Shown here piece by piece: positions 27,119 through 37,719 of a DNA stretch of 64,000 bases. The stretch lies in the NCBI GenBank assembly GCA_027604685.1, contig JADHYX010000022.1, forward strand, positions 1-64,000. The letters are read 5' to 3'. The stretch comes from Lobulomyces angularis. Its lineage: Eukaryota > Chytridiomycota > Chytridiomycetes > Lobulomycetales > Lobulomycetaceae. The first letter of the stretch is position 1. Each line of letters starts with the position of its first letter. A program made the position numbers and the translations under genes. Under the pieces are notes generated by a model. It saw only the letters and a list, made by a program, of their open reading frames with translations, was not told the DNA's origin and made no database searches.

Positions 27119-29096
27119 TGAATTGTGGTACAAAGTTTTTTTATTGTTTTTTATCAAAGATTCTAGATCTATCTAGGGTTATGGATATAAAATTAGGGTT
27201 TAGTTTAGCTCTTAGTATTATTATAACAATGAAAAATTAAATTTATTTTATTATGTAACGCAAGGTAAAAATCATACTAATAAAAGAGTGACTCATGCTT
27301 CTATGTGTTCCATTCCATTCAGCATTAAAACAATTTTCAACTAATAAAAAACCTTCATTAATTACATAATTAAAATCAACTCTGTGCAGCAAATGTAACA
27401 AGCCTTTATTCCTTTTATATAAAAACCATGCATTCCGCCACGGCAATTATGATTGTATGTTGATTCTATATTTGATTGTGTTTTCCTTTGTTTAAAATTT
27501 ACTAAATTTTAGTCATCTTTAGTTGAATGTAGCTAATTTTAAATTTAAAACATAGAGTTTTTTTGTCACATAAGGAAATGCAGGATTAATTTATTTTTTG
27601 TTAAATTTTTCAATTCTCAATTGATCAAATAGAAAGCTATATTTTTAAAAAAACTAAAAATGCTGTTATAATAAACAAATCTGAAATGAAAAATTTTTTT
27701 CTTTGTTTTTGTCCAAAATTTCTTTTGCTAAAATAGAAATCTTTTTTTTTTCAGTACAACATCTATGGCAAGTGTAAATTTTTTTTATATTAAAAAATTC
27801 TATACTGGATACGGTAGTTGATAAAAAATAAGATTAAGTGTTTTATTGAAGGTTGTTAAATTTTTCCTCAACGAAGTAATTTAAGACCGTTATTTTGTTA
27901 AGGAATTTTGAGAATATTATAAAAAATTAAATTCAGTCTCATTGAGTTAAGAATTTAAAAGTATTTATCTATTAAATTACTTTTGACTTCTTTCATATTC
28001 AGCTCAATTATCTTCACCTTCTCAGCAGGTAAGATGAATTTTTTTGTTTGATTGTTCAACTTTGATTATAAACTTCAGATAGTCAAAGACAATAAGTTAT
28101 ATCATGTAACGCTATTGATAAAAAACGATCCTGTTGCATCAATTAATGGGATTGCAAAACTTCTTTTTTACTATTTAATTTTGTGTATTATAATTTACTG
28201 CAGAAATAAAAATAGTACTTTTGATTAGAAACTGTCATAATTGAACAATTCATTATCATAATTCTTTTTTGACTATGTTCACGGTTATTGTTACATAAAG
28301 TTTTTAGTCCAACATTCTTCTGGAATAACTTTTAAGGTTAAAATTATTTAAATTACATAAACGATAATTAATCTCTTTACTTATTTTTATTGTAAGTTTC
28401 ACCTAAAAAACTTAAAAATTAACTAATTTGATTCTTTTAATTAATGAATAAATTCAAAAAAATTGTTCCTAAGTTAAAAAATTTAAATAGTAGCCTATTA
28501 TTCAAAAGTTAATGGAACTTGATTTTTGGAATTCGCTTTCCTATTTAAGCTGTATGTTATTTTATACAATTTTTTTTTATTTTCTCATCCTTTGCTCCTC
28601 ATAAATCTAATGGTTACTTTACTAGAAGTTTTTTTCAATATCTCTTGATAAAAAAGATCTCTTAAATATATTTTTCAAGGCTCTATTATTTTTTCAAGGT
28701 AATCAACTGATTTAAAGTAAATAGAAGTCAGTGTTTTCTGATTTAGAACTGATAAGAGGATTCAATTTTATGAGAAGATGTAACTTTTCATGGATTTTTT
28801 TTTAACTTTTTTAACCAATCAATGATAATTTGTAAACAAAGCCAACCACCACCCAATTAACTTCTCCAATTCATTTCTTATGAAAAAGTAATATAGAGAA
28901 GTGTAATTTAAATATATGTAAAAAAGTAAATTCTTTCCGTGATTGGGTGGTGATTGGTTTTAAAAAAAAAGGTTTGGAAAAAAAAAAGGTAGTATACATA
29001 ACAAAAATATAAATAAAAAAATTTACAAATATTGAAATTTTATTTACATAATAAGCGTTTAAAACATAGTAACTTTTTTTATTGAAAAAATAAAGA
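27119..29096. other. 2-kb intergenic stretch upstream of the velvet gene
   Basis: AT-rich sequence with scattered short ORFs lacking ATG starts (for example 27243-27446 minus), none convincing. It contains an imperfect 20-bp inverted repeat (see 28839-28960). No RNA gene is recognised. Confidence 0.5.
28839..28960. repeat. Imperfect inverted repeat pair, 20-bp arms
   Basis: The arm at 28839-28858 (core ACCACCCAAT) and the reverse complement of 28941-28960 agree at 17 of 20 positions, with about 82 bp between them. The arms are clearly richer in G and C than their surroundings. It could be a small MITE-like element or a hairpin upstream of the velvet gene. Confidence 0.6.
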
Positions 29097-30055
29097 ATGA
29101 ATGTAAAAGATTTATTAGCACCAAAGATTAAAATAGAAAAAATTTCAAATTTTTTATTAAGGACTAAGCAGTAAGATTTAAAAAGGAAAAGAATAGTATT
29201 CATTGTAGTGTTTTTCAATTATTCTAGGTTGACACTTGTTTTCAGACAGCAGCCAGTTCATTGTCGTGTTTGTGGAAATGGCGACAAGGACCATAGCAAC
29301 ATTGATCCAGTATAAAAATGTAACCTTCAAATTAAAATTGACATGGTTTCTTTTAATGTAGCCACCTATATTAGAATTAATGGAAATTGATTCAACAGGA
29401 AATCTGTATCCAATGTATGTTAACAAATATTTTTTTTTTTAAAAAAAATTCACCAGTGTTCGTTTTATTTAAAGAACACAAGCCAACCAATTTTTATTGT
29501 TGAAAGTAAGTCTTTGGAATGAATTCGGTACAGAGGAGATACGAAGAGTGATAAAAACGCCAAAAGAAAAAAACATATTGGTAGGAGATTTGATCAAGTC
29601 ACCCGAAGTTTTAAAAGATGAGTTTGATAGAGAAGGTTGTTTTTTTATTTTTCCAAGACTGAGTATTAGAAGCCGTGGATATTATAGGTTGAAGTTTTCA
29701 TTGATAGATATAAATTCGTAATAATTATCTAAAAGTTTTTCATTATTTTTTAATTTTTATGAACAGATTTTATTCCATTGGTATAAACAGCTGCATAAAA
29801 AAAGTAAACTCTTCCAATTTAACCATATTCTCACAGCAGTTTCAAGTTTTACCACCAAAATCCTTTACAGGGTCAAAACTTTCCAGTAAATTAACAATTA
29901 AATTTAAGGAGCAGGGTGTAAGATTGATAATAAAGAAGTTGAGAGTTTTCGAAGTTGCACCTGAAAACTATGTTCCCACAGTTATAAAAACTGACAGTGG
30001 CTGGAAATCGCATCAAAAAGATTCTGGAATTAACCTAGGCGAAGTCCACAACTGA
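29097..30055 (+). CDS. Velvet-domain transcriptional regulator
   Basis: Velvet proteins (VeA, VelB, VosA, VelC) are fungal regulators with an NF-kB-like DNA-binding domain that coordinate development and secondary metabolism. Five short exons splice cleanly. MNVKDLLAPKIKIEKIS is joined to LTLVFRQQPVHCRVCGNGDK and IDPPPILELMEID. These are followed by QFLLLKVSLWNEFGTEEIR, EGCFFIFPRLSIRSRGYYRL and FSQQFQVLPPKSFTGSKL, with the stop at 30055. These are the diagnostic velvet segments: the R-CG-GDKD-IDPPP block, the SLW block, the FIFP-LS-R-G-YRLKF block and the F-V--PK-F-G block. The protein is short (about 240 aa), essentially only the domain, closest in layout to VosA/VelB. The start is set by an exon that splices at CA|G into the QQP block. 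A minus-strand ORF over exon 2 is a shadow. Confidence 0.88.
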
Positions 30056-30113
30056 CTTCACATTAATAACATAACATTTTTAACTTATTTTTTTTTTTTT
30101 ACAAACCAAGATA

Positions 30114-30332
30114 TTGGATGTTTCTTTTAACTTAATATTTTATTTTTATTTAAGTTCATGTATAATAATCTTAATCGTTTTTTTTTATCGTCATAAATTA
30201 AATCGTCATAAATTAAATCGTCATTACAAATATCCTTACCAAGAATCAAGATGTTGGCAAAAAAAGAAACTGACTAATTCTTTTGAGTTTGATCAATTAA
30301 CTCGCAATATTAATTCCCGTATAACCTATTAA
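30114..30332 (+). other. Open frame with one membrane segment, no ATG
   Basis: A frame of 72 codons with a hydrophobic stretch (FYFYLSSCIIILIVFFY) and a 5-residue repeat (RHKLN twice). It contains no methionine codon. It might be an exon of an unseen gene behind the acceptor-like ACCAAG at about 30110, or chance. It lies just after the velvet stop. Confidence 0.2.
30187..30224 (+). repeat. 15-bp tandem repeat, 2.5 copies
   Basis: The unit ATCGTCATAAATTAA occurs twice back to back at 30187-30216, followed by a partial third copy. The repeat length is a multiple of three and would encode RHKLN units in the overlapping open frame. Confidence 0.85.
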
Positions 30333-30676
30333 GTGCCAGTTCTAAAAGTAAAATTCAATTCTTATCTCCTTTGTTGAATATTTGGATTATTCTTTGTCAA
30401 CTGTGATTAAATTCTCTATAGAATACTTTTTTCAATTTTGAGTTCTTTCTTGAATTTTTTCTTATTGCAGTGATAATGCTAATAATTTCTATTTGATATT
30501 CAAAATTTTTAATTAATTACCCCTGTTTTTATGAGTTTTCTTGGCTGCTATACTGAAACAGAATTCTTTATATAAATAGCAATTCAGTAATGTATAGCTC
30601 AAAATTTCAACGGTATAAAGTAATTACAAGTACATCAAAATTATATAAAATACTTAAGTAAAGAAAAGAATTATCA
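30333..30676. other. Intergenic, promoter side of the IFI6-like gene
   Basis: A 344-bp AT-rich spacer with a TATATAAATAG-like stretch near 30570, about 105 bp before the next ATG. It may be a TATA element. Nothing else is seen. Confidence 0.35.
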
Positions 30677-30958
30677 ATGAATTTTTTTGCAGTGATGGTA
30701 TGTACAGCAATAGCTGCTCCCTTGGTAATAACAGTTGGTTTGCCATTAATTGGATTCACGTCAGGAGGGATCGCAGCTGGGTCTGCTGCAACAGGAATAA
30801 TGTCTAGCCATGGAGGGACTGTGGTTAGTGGGTCTTTATGTAGTATTGCACAGTCAGTAGGGGCGATGTTTGAGCACCTCTCAGGTCATAGCGACACTGC
30901 TATGACTGCAGCTGTTGCTGGTGGTTCTGGGCATCTGGCAAATAAACTCAAGAAATAA
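30677..30958 (+). CDS. IFI6/IFI27 (ISG12)-like small membrane protein
   Basis: An intron-less 93-residue ORF from ATG 30677. It starts with a hydrophobic helix (FAVMVCTAIAAPLVITVGLP). The Gly/Ala-rich block of the ISG12 family follows: GGIAAGSAATGIMSSHGGTV, then VSGSLCSIAQSVGAMF. This matches the GGVAAGS-AA-MS pattern and the following LQSxGAAG segment. It ends HLANKLKK. Family members in animals sit in mitochondrial or nuclear membranes and promote apoptosis; homologues occur in many eukaryotes without interferon. Its composition is much less AT-skewed than its neighbours. Function in a fungus is unknown. Confidence 0.72.
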   Translation: MNFFAVMVCTAIAAPLVITVGLPLIGFTSGGIAAGSAATGIMSSHGGTVVSGSLCSIAQSVGAMFEHLSGHSDTAMTAAVAGGSGHLANKLKK

Positions 30959-31304
30959 ATATCAGAAACAATAACTTTTTGTCTTAATATTTTCAATCAT
31001 TAAATTTTCAAAATATTTTTAAAAGGATTTTTTTCTTTTTAAATTTAATTGTTTATGATGATATATTTTTTTTTATTTTAATTTAAAAAATTTTTAAAGA
31101 AATATTTTTTTTTTTTTTTTTTTTTAACATGATTTTTTTGGTTTTGACTAATATATAATATTTTTTAAATTGGCAATTACCCGGCACCAAAAATTTGTTT
31201 ACAAATTTCAATGTGCCTGCGCCATCTTCTCTCTGAAAAGAATTAAAAGTAAAAAAGTATGGTAGAAAAAAAAAGGAAAAATTAAAAACAGGGATACTTT
31301 ACAT
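30959..31304. other. Intergenic between convergent genes
   Basis: A 346-bp AT-rich spacer between the ends of the IFI6-like and shugoshin genes. It contains a T run of about 20 at 31105-31125. No gene is seen. Confidence 0.6.
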
Positions 31305-32885
31305 TCAATCAGAAAAACTATCTGATTCTTCTTCCTCTTCATAGTTCACCAGACTTCCAACTTTAATACTACCGAAACTAAGGTTAAAGTTTTTTTCACT
31401 TTCATCTATTTTGTCTAAGAAAAAATTTTGTTGTTCCAAATTAGCCTTGAAATTTTCATCCGTTTCTTCGTTTTTTGTTAAAAAAGTTTCTGAATTTTTT
31501 TTTATTTTTGAATAGCAAGTTGAATTTTTTGTTTCTTTTTTTTGAGTTGATTTGTATTTTTTTAAAGGAGTTGAAGCTGATATATCTGATATCGTATGAT
31601 GATCGCCTTGCCGTAATTTTCTTGAAAACAAATAATACATTTTTTTCTTTTTTACTAAGTAGTTAAAAAGGCAAACCTGTTTAGAGAAGGAAGTTTATAA
31701 TTCACACTACTCGTAGCGGTTCTACTGGAAGTACGTTTTGGTACTGGTACTTCAGGTTCTTCTTCAAAAGAAGACGTAAGTTAAAGAATTGTTATTTACA
31801 GTCCAAAATACAATTATTCTCTTTTACCTGATTTAAGGTTTTTAAATAAATTGCCAGACGTCGGTACAACTTGAAGTTTTGATTTTTTCTGGCCAACATC
31901 TGTTAATGGAGAAGATGGGGAATATGGTTTAGGCACTTTATTTTCCTTCCCGCTGTATGAAATATTACGTTTAAACAACTCCAATTCCTGCTTTTTGAAA
32001 GTTCTAAAGTTGATTGGAGTGTTAGTGACATCATCTAACACATTTCGATCCGCAATTACAACCTCAGCAGTTTTAATGTCTGTATAATCATCTTGAATTT
32101 CTTCTGAAGTTGACTCTTCTACAACAGTGTTTAGTGCCTCTTTTTTTGGACTAGATAGTCTTGTAAATTATTTACTGTAAAATGTGTAAATATATTTTTC
32201 CAAACCTTATTTTTTTAAATTTTGATGAAAATATTTTTCTACTTATTGCATTATTACAATTTTGATCAATAGCATTTTTTTTCCGTTTCTTTTAAAGAAG
32301 AGTAATTTGCATAAAATCCAAAACTGAGTAAAAGAGACAAAGAAAAAAAAAAAAAAGTTTTATACCAAACCGGAATTGTTATCTAATGTAACATCCTTAA
32401 GGTCTGTCATTGAGTTTATTGAAGGCAGAAATACATTTGAAAATAAATCTGAACAAGACTTACAAATTTCCAGTAAAGAATTTACGTTTTCTAAAGAATT
32501 TTTTCCTAATTCCTTTTTAAAAAAAAAATTCAAAATTACAANNNNNNNNNNATAAAATAAATAATAAAAAGAGGGGTTTGAACCGTTAAAAGTAACTTTT
32601 GTTTTGTTATTTCAAGTTTTTCCATGTTTGTATCTTTAATTTTTAAATTTAAATTTAAAATTTCTTTATCTCTTTCAAATAATATATTCTAAACAAAAAT
32701 GATATTGTTTAAATTAATCTATTTTCTTTTTTTCAAGTTTTTTTTAATTTATTTACATCAAGCTCTTGTTTTTCAAGTTCTAATTTTCTAATTTTTGTCA
32801 ACAGTTTAGCATTTTCTCTTGCAATTTCATTATTTTGCTTGAAATACTTTTGTTGTAACTTTTTAGGATCATGATATTCTTTCAT
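31305..32885 (-). CDS. SGO1: Shugoshin (centromeric cohesin protector)
   Basis: Shugoshin recruits PP2A to protect cohesin at centromeres. From ATG 32885 the N-terminus is a short coiled coil (YFKQNNEIARENAKLLTKIR) that continues after an intron (ILFERDKEILNLNLKIKD). This is the classic N-terminal homodimer and PP2A-binding coil, with 'KQN-EIA--NA-L-xKIRxLE' spacing. The middle is disordered. The C-terminal basic SGO motif is split by an intron: KRTSSRTATSSVNYKLPSLN joins KLRQGD, corresponding to the conserved 'RR---VSY-EPSLN-KLRR' box that binds histone H2A. The end is an acidic Ser-rich tail (NYEEEEESDSFSD). A 10-N assembly gap lies in or next to the first coil exons, so residues may be missing. 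PP2A catalytic subunit is also encoded in this window (62.9 kb). Confidence 0.75.
32542..32551. other. Assembly gap (10 N)
   Basis: Ten unknown bases, a conventional scaffold join of unknown true length. They lie in the 5' half of the shugoshin gene, beside A/T runs that may have broken the assembly. Confidence 1.
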
Positions 32886-33672
32886 TTTTAATTTTTTTTT
32901 TTACATGAAAATTTAAACTTTTTTTCAACAAAAAATTTTTTTCGAAGTTAAAATTTTTTTTTAAAATAGATCTTTAAAAGTAACTTTAATTTAATTTATA
33001 TTTAAAGTAAATAAAGTCTTTTCTTCTGTAAGTATTTTATTAATTACAATATGATAGCGTCTTCAAATTTATGTTATTTTTAGAAAAAAATTAGAAAAAT
33101 TAAATTTTTTTTTATACTACAAATTCAGATTGATGTGTGCTATAGTGAGCAGTTTAATTTAAATACAGCTTTTCAGTTTTCCCAACATATTTGATATAGG
33201 GTTTGAATTTCTTAAGAGATAAAAAAAAAAACCAAAATTTCCAAAATTATAAATTTCAAAAAGGCTTCAATACTGAAGTTAAAGTAGGATTGTAATGGTG
33301 AGAATAGAAAACTAATTAATATAAATGACACTGAAACTACATGAATAATCTTAGAAAATGACCAAATGCCATGATAAAGAAAGTCGTTACTTACTTTGAG
33401 CAGCGAGAGCAGTGCAGTTGAGCGTAGATTAATCTATCAAAATGGTCAAAAGAAATCGGTAAGTCAAAGGTGAAAGTGAGATTCAGATCATTGTTTATTA
33501 AGCTGAATGAGGCTTTTTAGTTACACAATTATATCAAAAAAAATATAATTAAAAACATTTTTTTTTTTATTTTTATTTCATTTATTTTTATATCATTTAA
33601 TATTATTATTTTGTTTCAAATTACTGCTACTTTCGTCTTCTTCATCTTCAACTTATCTTTAATTCAAACAAT
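32886..33672. other. Divergent intergenic region
   Basis: A 787-bp AT-rich spacer between the starts of shugoshin (minus) and the UPF0658-type gene (plus). A tiny ATG-plus-donor motif (MVKRN then GTAAGT) at 33443 could be a 5' exon, but no matching acceptor exon is evident. Confidence 0.45.
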
Positions 33673-35202
33673 ATGCCACTTCTGTTTGCTGGTCAAAGTA
33701 TAGAATATGCAAAACTTGCAATTTGGATTTCCATACTACAGTTGGTTATTATCACTGCTTTAGAAACTATTCTTTCGCTTAATGTATTTGGGTTTTTTAA
33801 TGCCGCTTATTCCAATCAGAGCAATGCTGGAAGTCAACCTATAATTTTGGTCTACTTTTGCTTGTTCATTTTCGCACAAATTTTTCAATCAATTCTAAGT
33901 TGGGATGCTGTAATTATCCTTATTTTGCTATAACTGTAAAACTCAGCAATTTTTTTTTTTTTAGGCTAGAAATAAAAATACTATGCAGGTTATTGCTACA
34001 GTACTATTTAATGTTTGCATATTGGGTTATTCTATCGCTCAATATTTTCAAGTTGACAATTTACAAATACTTTTAATAAAATGTGAAACGTTGTTCGAGG
34101 AAGGTTCAATTGCTACATTAAATCAAACGTGTGGATATTTTCCAGATGCCGATGAAATTGAAAAAATGAAACTAACTGACATCTATTTTACTCCTGTTGG
34201 TAAAAAATTTTTTTGAAAAATTTTTCATATCTTTAATTTTTTTCATTTTTTTAACAGGAAATACGACTCAAAAACAAGAAATCAACCAAATTTTACCTAA
34301 TACTATTCCGATTAGAGCCAGTATTATTTGTTTAATGCTTTTTTTTAATGTAATTGGTGTTTTCATTTCATGGAAAACTTATCAAGATTATGGATGGATG
34401 ATAGTTAGATGTAAAAAAATTAAAAATTAAAAAATCATTCTCAATATATTGATAACAATATTTATTAAATTTTATTTAGCCCAAGGTGCTGATGTTCAAA
34501 AGAAAAAAATTCTTCAACGTTACCATCTCTATATCCTGTTATTGAAAATGAATGTGTACTTCTTTATAGGCATAGTTTTACAGTTTGCTTTAGGGGGGAT
34601 TTATAGCTCAAGGCAGGCTGATGCGCAAGCGAAAATTAGGCAGGATGAAATAGAGAGAAAACCAGAGAGAAGTAAATTAAATGCACTAGATCTTCCAGCG
34701 ACAATTTCAGGGATTCTGATACCATTAGGGATAGTGTGCGGAGTAATTTTCTTGATTTATTACATAACTGGATATTATGGAATGAAAAAAGGAAGCTTCG
34801 CTGTAATGAGTATATTTATTTTCATAACATTTTTGGATGTTGCTGCGATGTTTGGTGGGTTGTATCAAGTTGTTACCACTGACGAATTAAACTCTGCTAG
34901 AAATTCTATTTCTATTTTTGGTATTTTTACCTATAAAAATATTTTTTTATCTTACATTTTTTTTTTAGCTGTTGTTAACATATTATTAAGTTTGGGTACA
35001 TTTGTGGTTGCCATAAGGTGTATGATGGATTTTAAATTAGAATCAAGACAAGATATTTGTAAAAAAAAAAATACTAAAGTTTTTTATTTAATATTAAACT
35101 ATTTTTTCTCCAGTAATGAATTTATTTTGCTGCATTTTATAAAAAAATTTTTAAAAAAAAAATTTTTTAATATATTTTTTTTTTTTTTTCTTAGATATTT
35201 AG
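33673..35202 (+). CDS. UPF0658-family Golgi multi-pass membrane protein
   Basis: Six exons give a polytopic protein. ATG 33673 starts MPLLFAGQSIEYAKLAIW. The hallmarks match the fungal UPF0658 family (fission yeast SPAC23H3.04 type): ILSWDAARNKNTMQVIATVL across the first splice, SWKTYQDYGWMIVR, and QRYHLYILLLKMNVYFFIG. About eight helices are visible, with a lumenal loop bearing Cys (IKCETLF and NQTCGYF) between helices 3 and 4 that may form a disulfide. The C-terminus is uncertain: the last acceptor gives a very short final exon ending at 35202, while a second acceptor would end at 35219. The family is Golgi-located in yeast, with unknown biochemical role. Confidence 0.7.
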
Positions 35203-35271
35203 TAATCCAAAGCAAATAACATTTATATAAATTTATTAAAAACTAAAAAATTTAACTATTTAATTTTTTAA

Positions 35272-37469
35272 TTAAACTGGTTTAAATCTAAAGTCGGGAT
35301 TTATATCACAAATCATAAACAAATTAAAAACTGGTTCAGGATGTCTGGCACCCTTTGGATAATATACTTCACAGTTTCTTATTAAATTTGAAATTAGTAA
35401 CTGTACTTCGTTTTCTGCTACTCTTCTTCCTGGACACATTCTTTGACCTAAATTTTTATCAATTTTTTTTTTAAATTTTTGATTTAAAATTTTTGTTTAT
35501 TCAATTTTTAAAATTTTGATTGTTACCGTGTCCGAAAGGCAACGATGAAAAACTTTTATTTGGAATTGATGGATCTAGTTTATCTGCCTTTGACCATCTG
35601 AAAGGATTAAATTCTTCTGGATTTTTAAACAATTTTGAATCTCTTGACATTGTATAATTTGACATAAATAAAGGTGTACCACTAGGAATATTGTACCCTA
35701 ATATATTCAAATCTTTCAAGTTTATTCTTGAATTGGCATGTACAACTACAATGAATATAAAAATTTTATTTATTTTATTTTATTTACTTGGCATCACACG
35801 ATGAACTTCTTTTAAACAATCTTTTAAAAATTTCATTTTTGATAGCATTTTCGCATCTATTGGTCCTTCTTTTCCAGCAATACTTATAACTAGATTTTTT
35901 TTTATTAAAAAAAAAAATAAAACTTAGAATATAAAAAAAACCTTCTTCTCTCAATCTTTCTTGAATTGAATTAGATCCAGAAGCTAAAGCGTGCAAAAAC
36001 CAATTTACAAGTCTAGATGTAGTATCAACTCCTTCATTTTTTTAAAATTATATAATAATCGTTAAAAAAAATATTATCATAAGTATTACCTGCTCCAAAT
36101 ATGTCAATCGCCATTAATTTGGCAAGTTCGGAACTCACCTCATTTTTATTTAAGTAAAATTCAAACAACCCTCCTTTGCTCTCCTTGTTCTTATGCTTAG
36201 ATTCAATTAAATCACCAGCATATTCCATCCTGTGGTAAAAAAAAATTTTTTTTTTAATTATAGAATGTAATTTTTCAAGTTACATATAATCACTATGTTT
36301 GACCAATTCTTTAAATGCTGGCAATTCATAAAAGATTTCCGCAGGAAAATTTTCAGGATAACTCAATAAAGTACCACTAGTTGTAAAAATGCCGTTTACT
36401 GATACGAAGAAAAAAAAAAAACATTCATAAAAAGATCCAAAAAGCTAAAATAATTCACCAGCATCAATAAATCTTTGTTGCTTTTCATCTATTTCAATGC
36501 TAGCTTCGCCTGTAAAGGCACCCAATCTTTTACCAAACACTATGGAACCAATAAATTCTAGTGAAACCCCTGTAATATCCTTAAAATAACGTTTTTTTGA
36601 ATTATTTTTATAAATTTAATTAAATGAAATTAAATAAATTTAATTATTTACTCTATTTATATTATTAGCATAATCCGGATCAGTTTCAGGATTTCTACCT
36701 AAAACTCTTGAAACAAAATCTTTTGCAATAAAATCTAATCGCGGGACATAAGTTCTAGCAACCTATTTAAATATACAATATATATTTAATTTTTTTTAAC
36801 GTCTGGATTTTTTTTCTTATAACATGTAAAAACAACCTCTGGTTTAAATAAGGTTTCATTAATAATTTTTCGTTGAACTCTCCATTCCTCATAGTCGTTG
36901 GTGTTTGCCAAACTTTGAGGAAGTTTTCTATAATCTCTATACTTTGCGAAACCTTGAGATATTATTCTAGCAGGAACTTCACCTATAAAAAAAAAAAAAT
37001 GAATATAAACCAAGAAATGTAAATTAAAACCTTCAGCTTCTCTTCTATAAATCTCACTCACAGCAGTAGGATCAGCTACTGACACATTATCGGGACCACC
37101 TTAAAAAATGGACAATTACAAAATATAATTTTTTTTTCCTATTTTTACCAGGAAAAAAACTATATCTAAAGATCGGGCCAAATTTTTGATGCTGTTTTTG
37201 AAATGTTTGTGCCATTTTAACAAAGCCCCCTTCCTTCATGAAATACTCTGTAAAAAAAATAAAAAAAGGAAAATATATTAAGTTAAAACCATAGATTTAA
37301 TATCAAAAAAAACAAAAAAATAAAAACCAATTGAAGTATTTTGTGCATCAGATGGAAGTTTTGGGATCGATTCAAAGGGGAGAATTTTATAACCCTCATC
37401 AACTGCAGTTGTAAAATTCTTTTTTTTTATTGAATAAAGATTTATGTTTCTTTTAATAAAACGAAACAT
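35272..37469 (-). CDS. Cytochrome P450, mitochondrial-type
   Basis: A P450 monooxygenase on the minus strand in about ten exons. ATG 37469 begins a basic, hydroxylated leader (MFRFIKRNINLYSIKKKNF) that looks like a mitochondrial presequence rather than an ER anchor. Further segments are PFESIPKLPS, the FGPIFRYSFFPGGPD region, ARIISQGFAKYRDYRKLP, and the RRLV/QRKIINETLFKPE stretch typical of the CYP11/24/27 class. The I-helix is near ELAKLMAIDIFGAGNTYDN. The ExxR region lies near 35.8 kb, the PERF-like segment is FNPFRWSKAD, and the haem loop is FSSLPFGHG spliced to QRMCPGRRVAENE, containing the Cys ligand. The stop is at 35272 after RFKPV. Substrate is unknown; sterol or isoprenoid oxidation would be typical of the class. 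Confidence 0.85.
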
Positions 37470-37719
37470 TTAATTCTTTTTTTTTTTATTTTTTATCATT
37501 TAGAAAATTTTTTAAAAAAACCTTTAAAGAGTTTCGTGGAAAAAATTTTCCCATGGCATTTCAAATACTAAAAAAAAGTTAAAAATAACTTCGTTCAATT
37601 TTAATTGCAAATTAACAAAAATTTACATAAACGGCTTATGTTCATTGAAAAATAGTTTCATATTTATGTCCAAATATTAACATTCTATTTAATTGTTTAC
37701 TTTACATTTTACCATCAAT

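Noticed and set aside
27243..27446. 67-aa minus-strand ORF
   Set aside because: TTG start, no in-frame ATG near the beginning, no splice continuation and no motif.
28871..29218. 115-aa minus-strand Phe-rich ORF
   Set aside because: Composition is what T/A-rich non-coding DNA gives. It overlaps the first velvet exon on the other strand.
29178..29426. 82-aa minus-strand ORF with a membrane-like stretch
   Set aside because: It begins with TTG and covers velvet exons 2-3. The plus-strand reading gives the diagnostic velvet blocks with consistent splicing.
33983..34216. Separate small genes between 33.9 and 34.4 kb
   Set aside because: They are consecutive exons of the single UPF0658-type membrane protein once the T-rich introns are removed.
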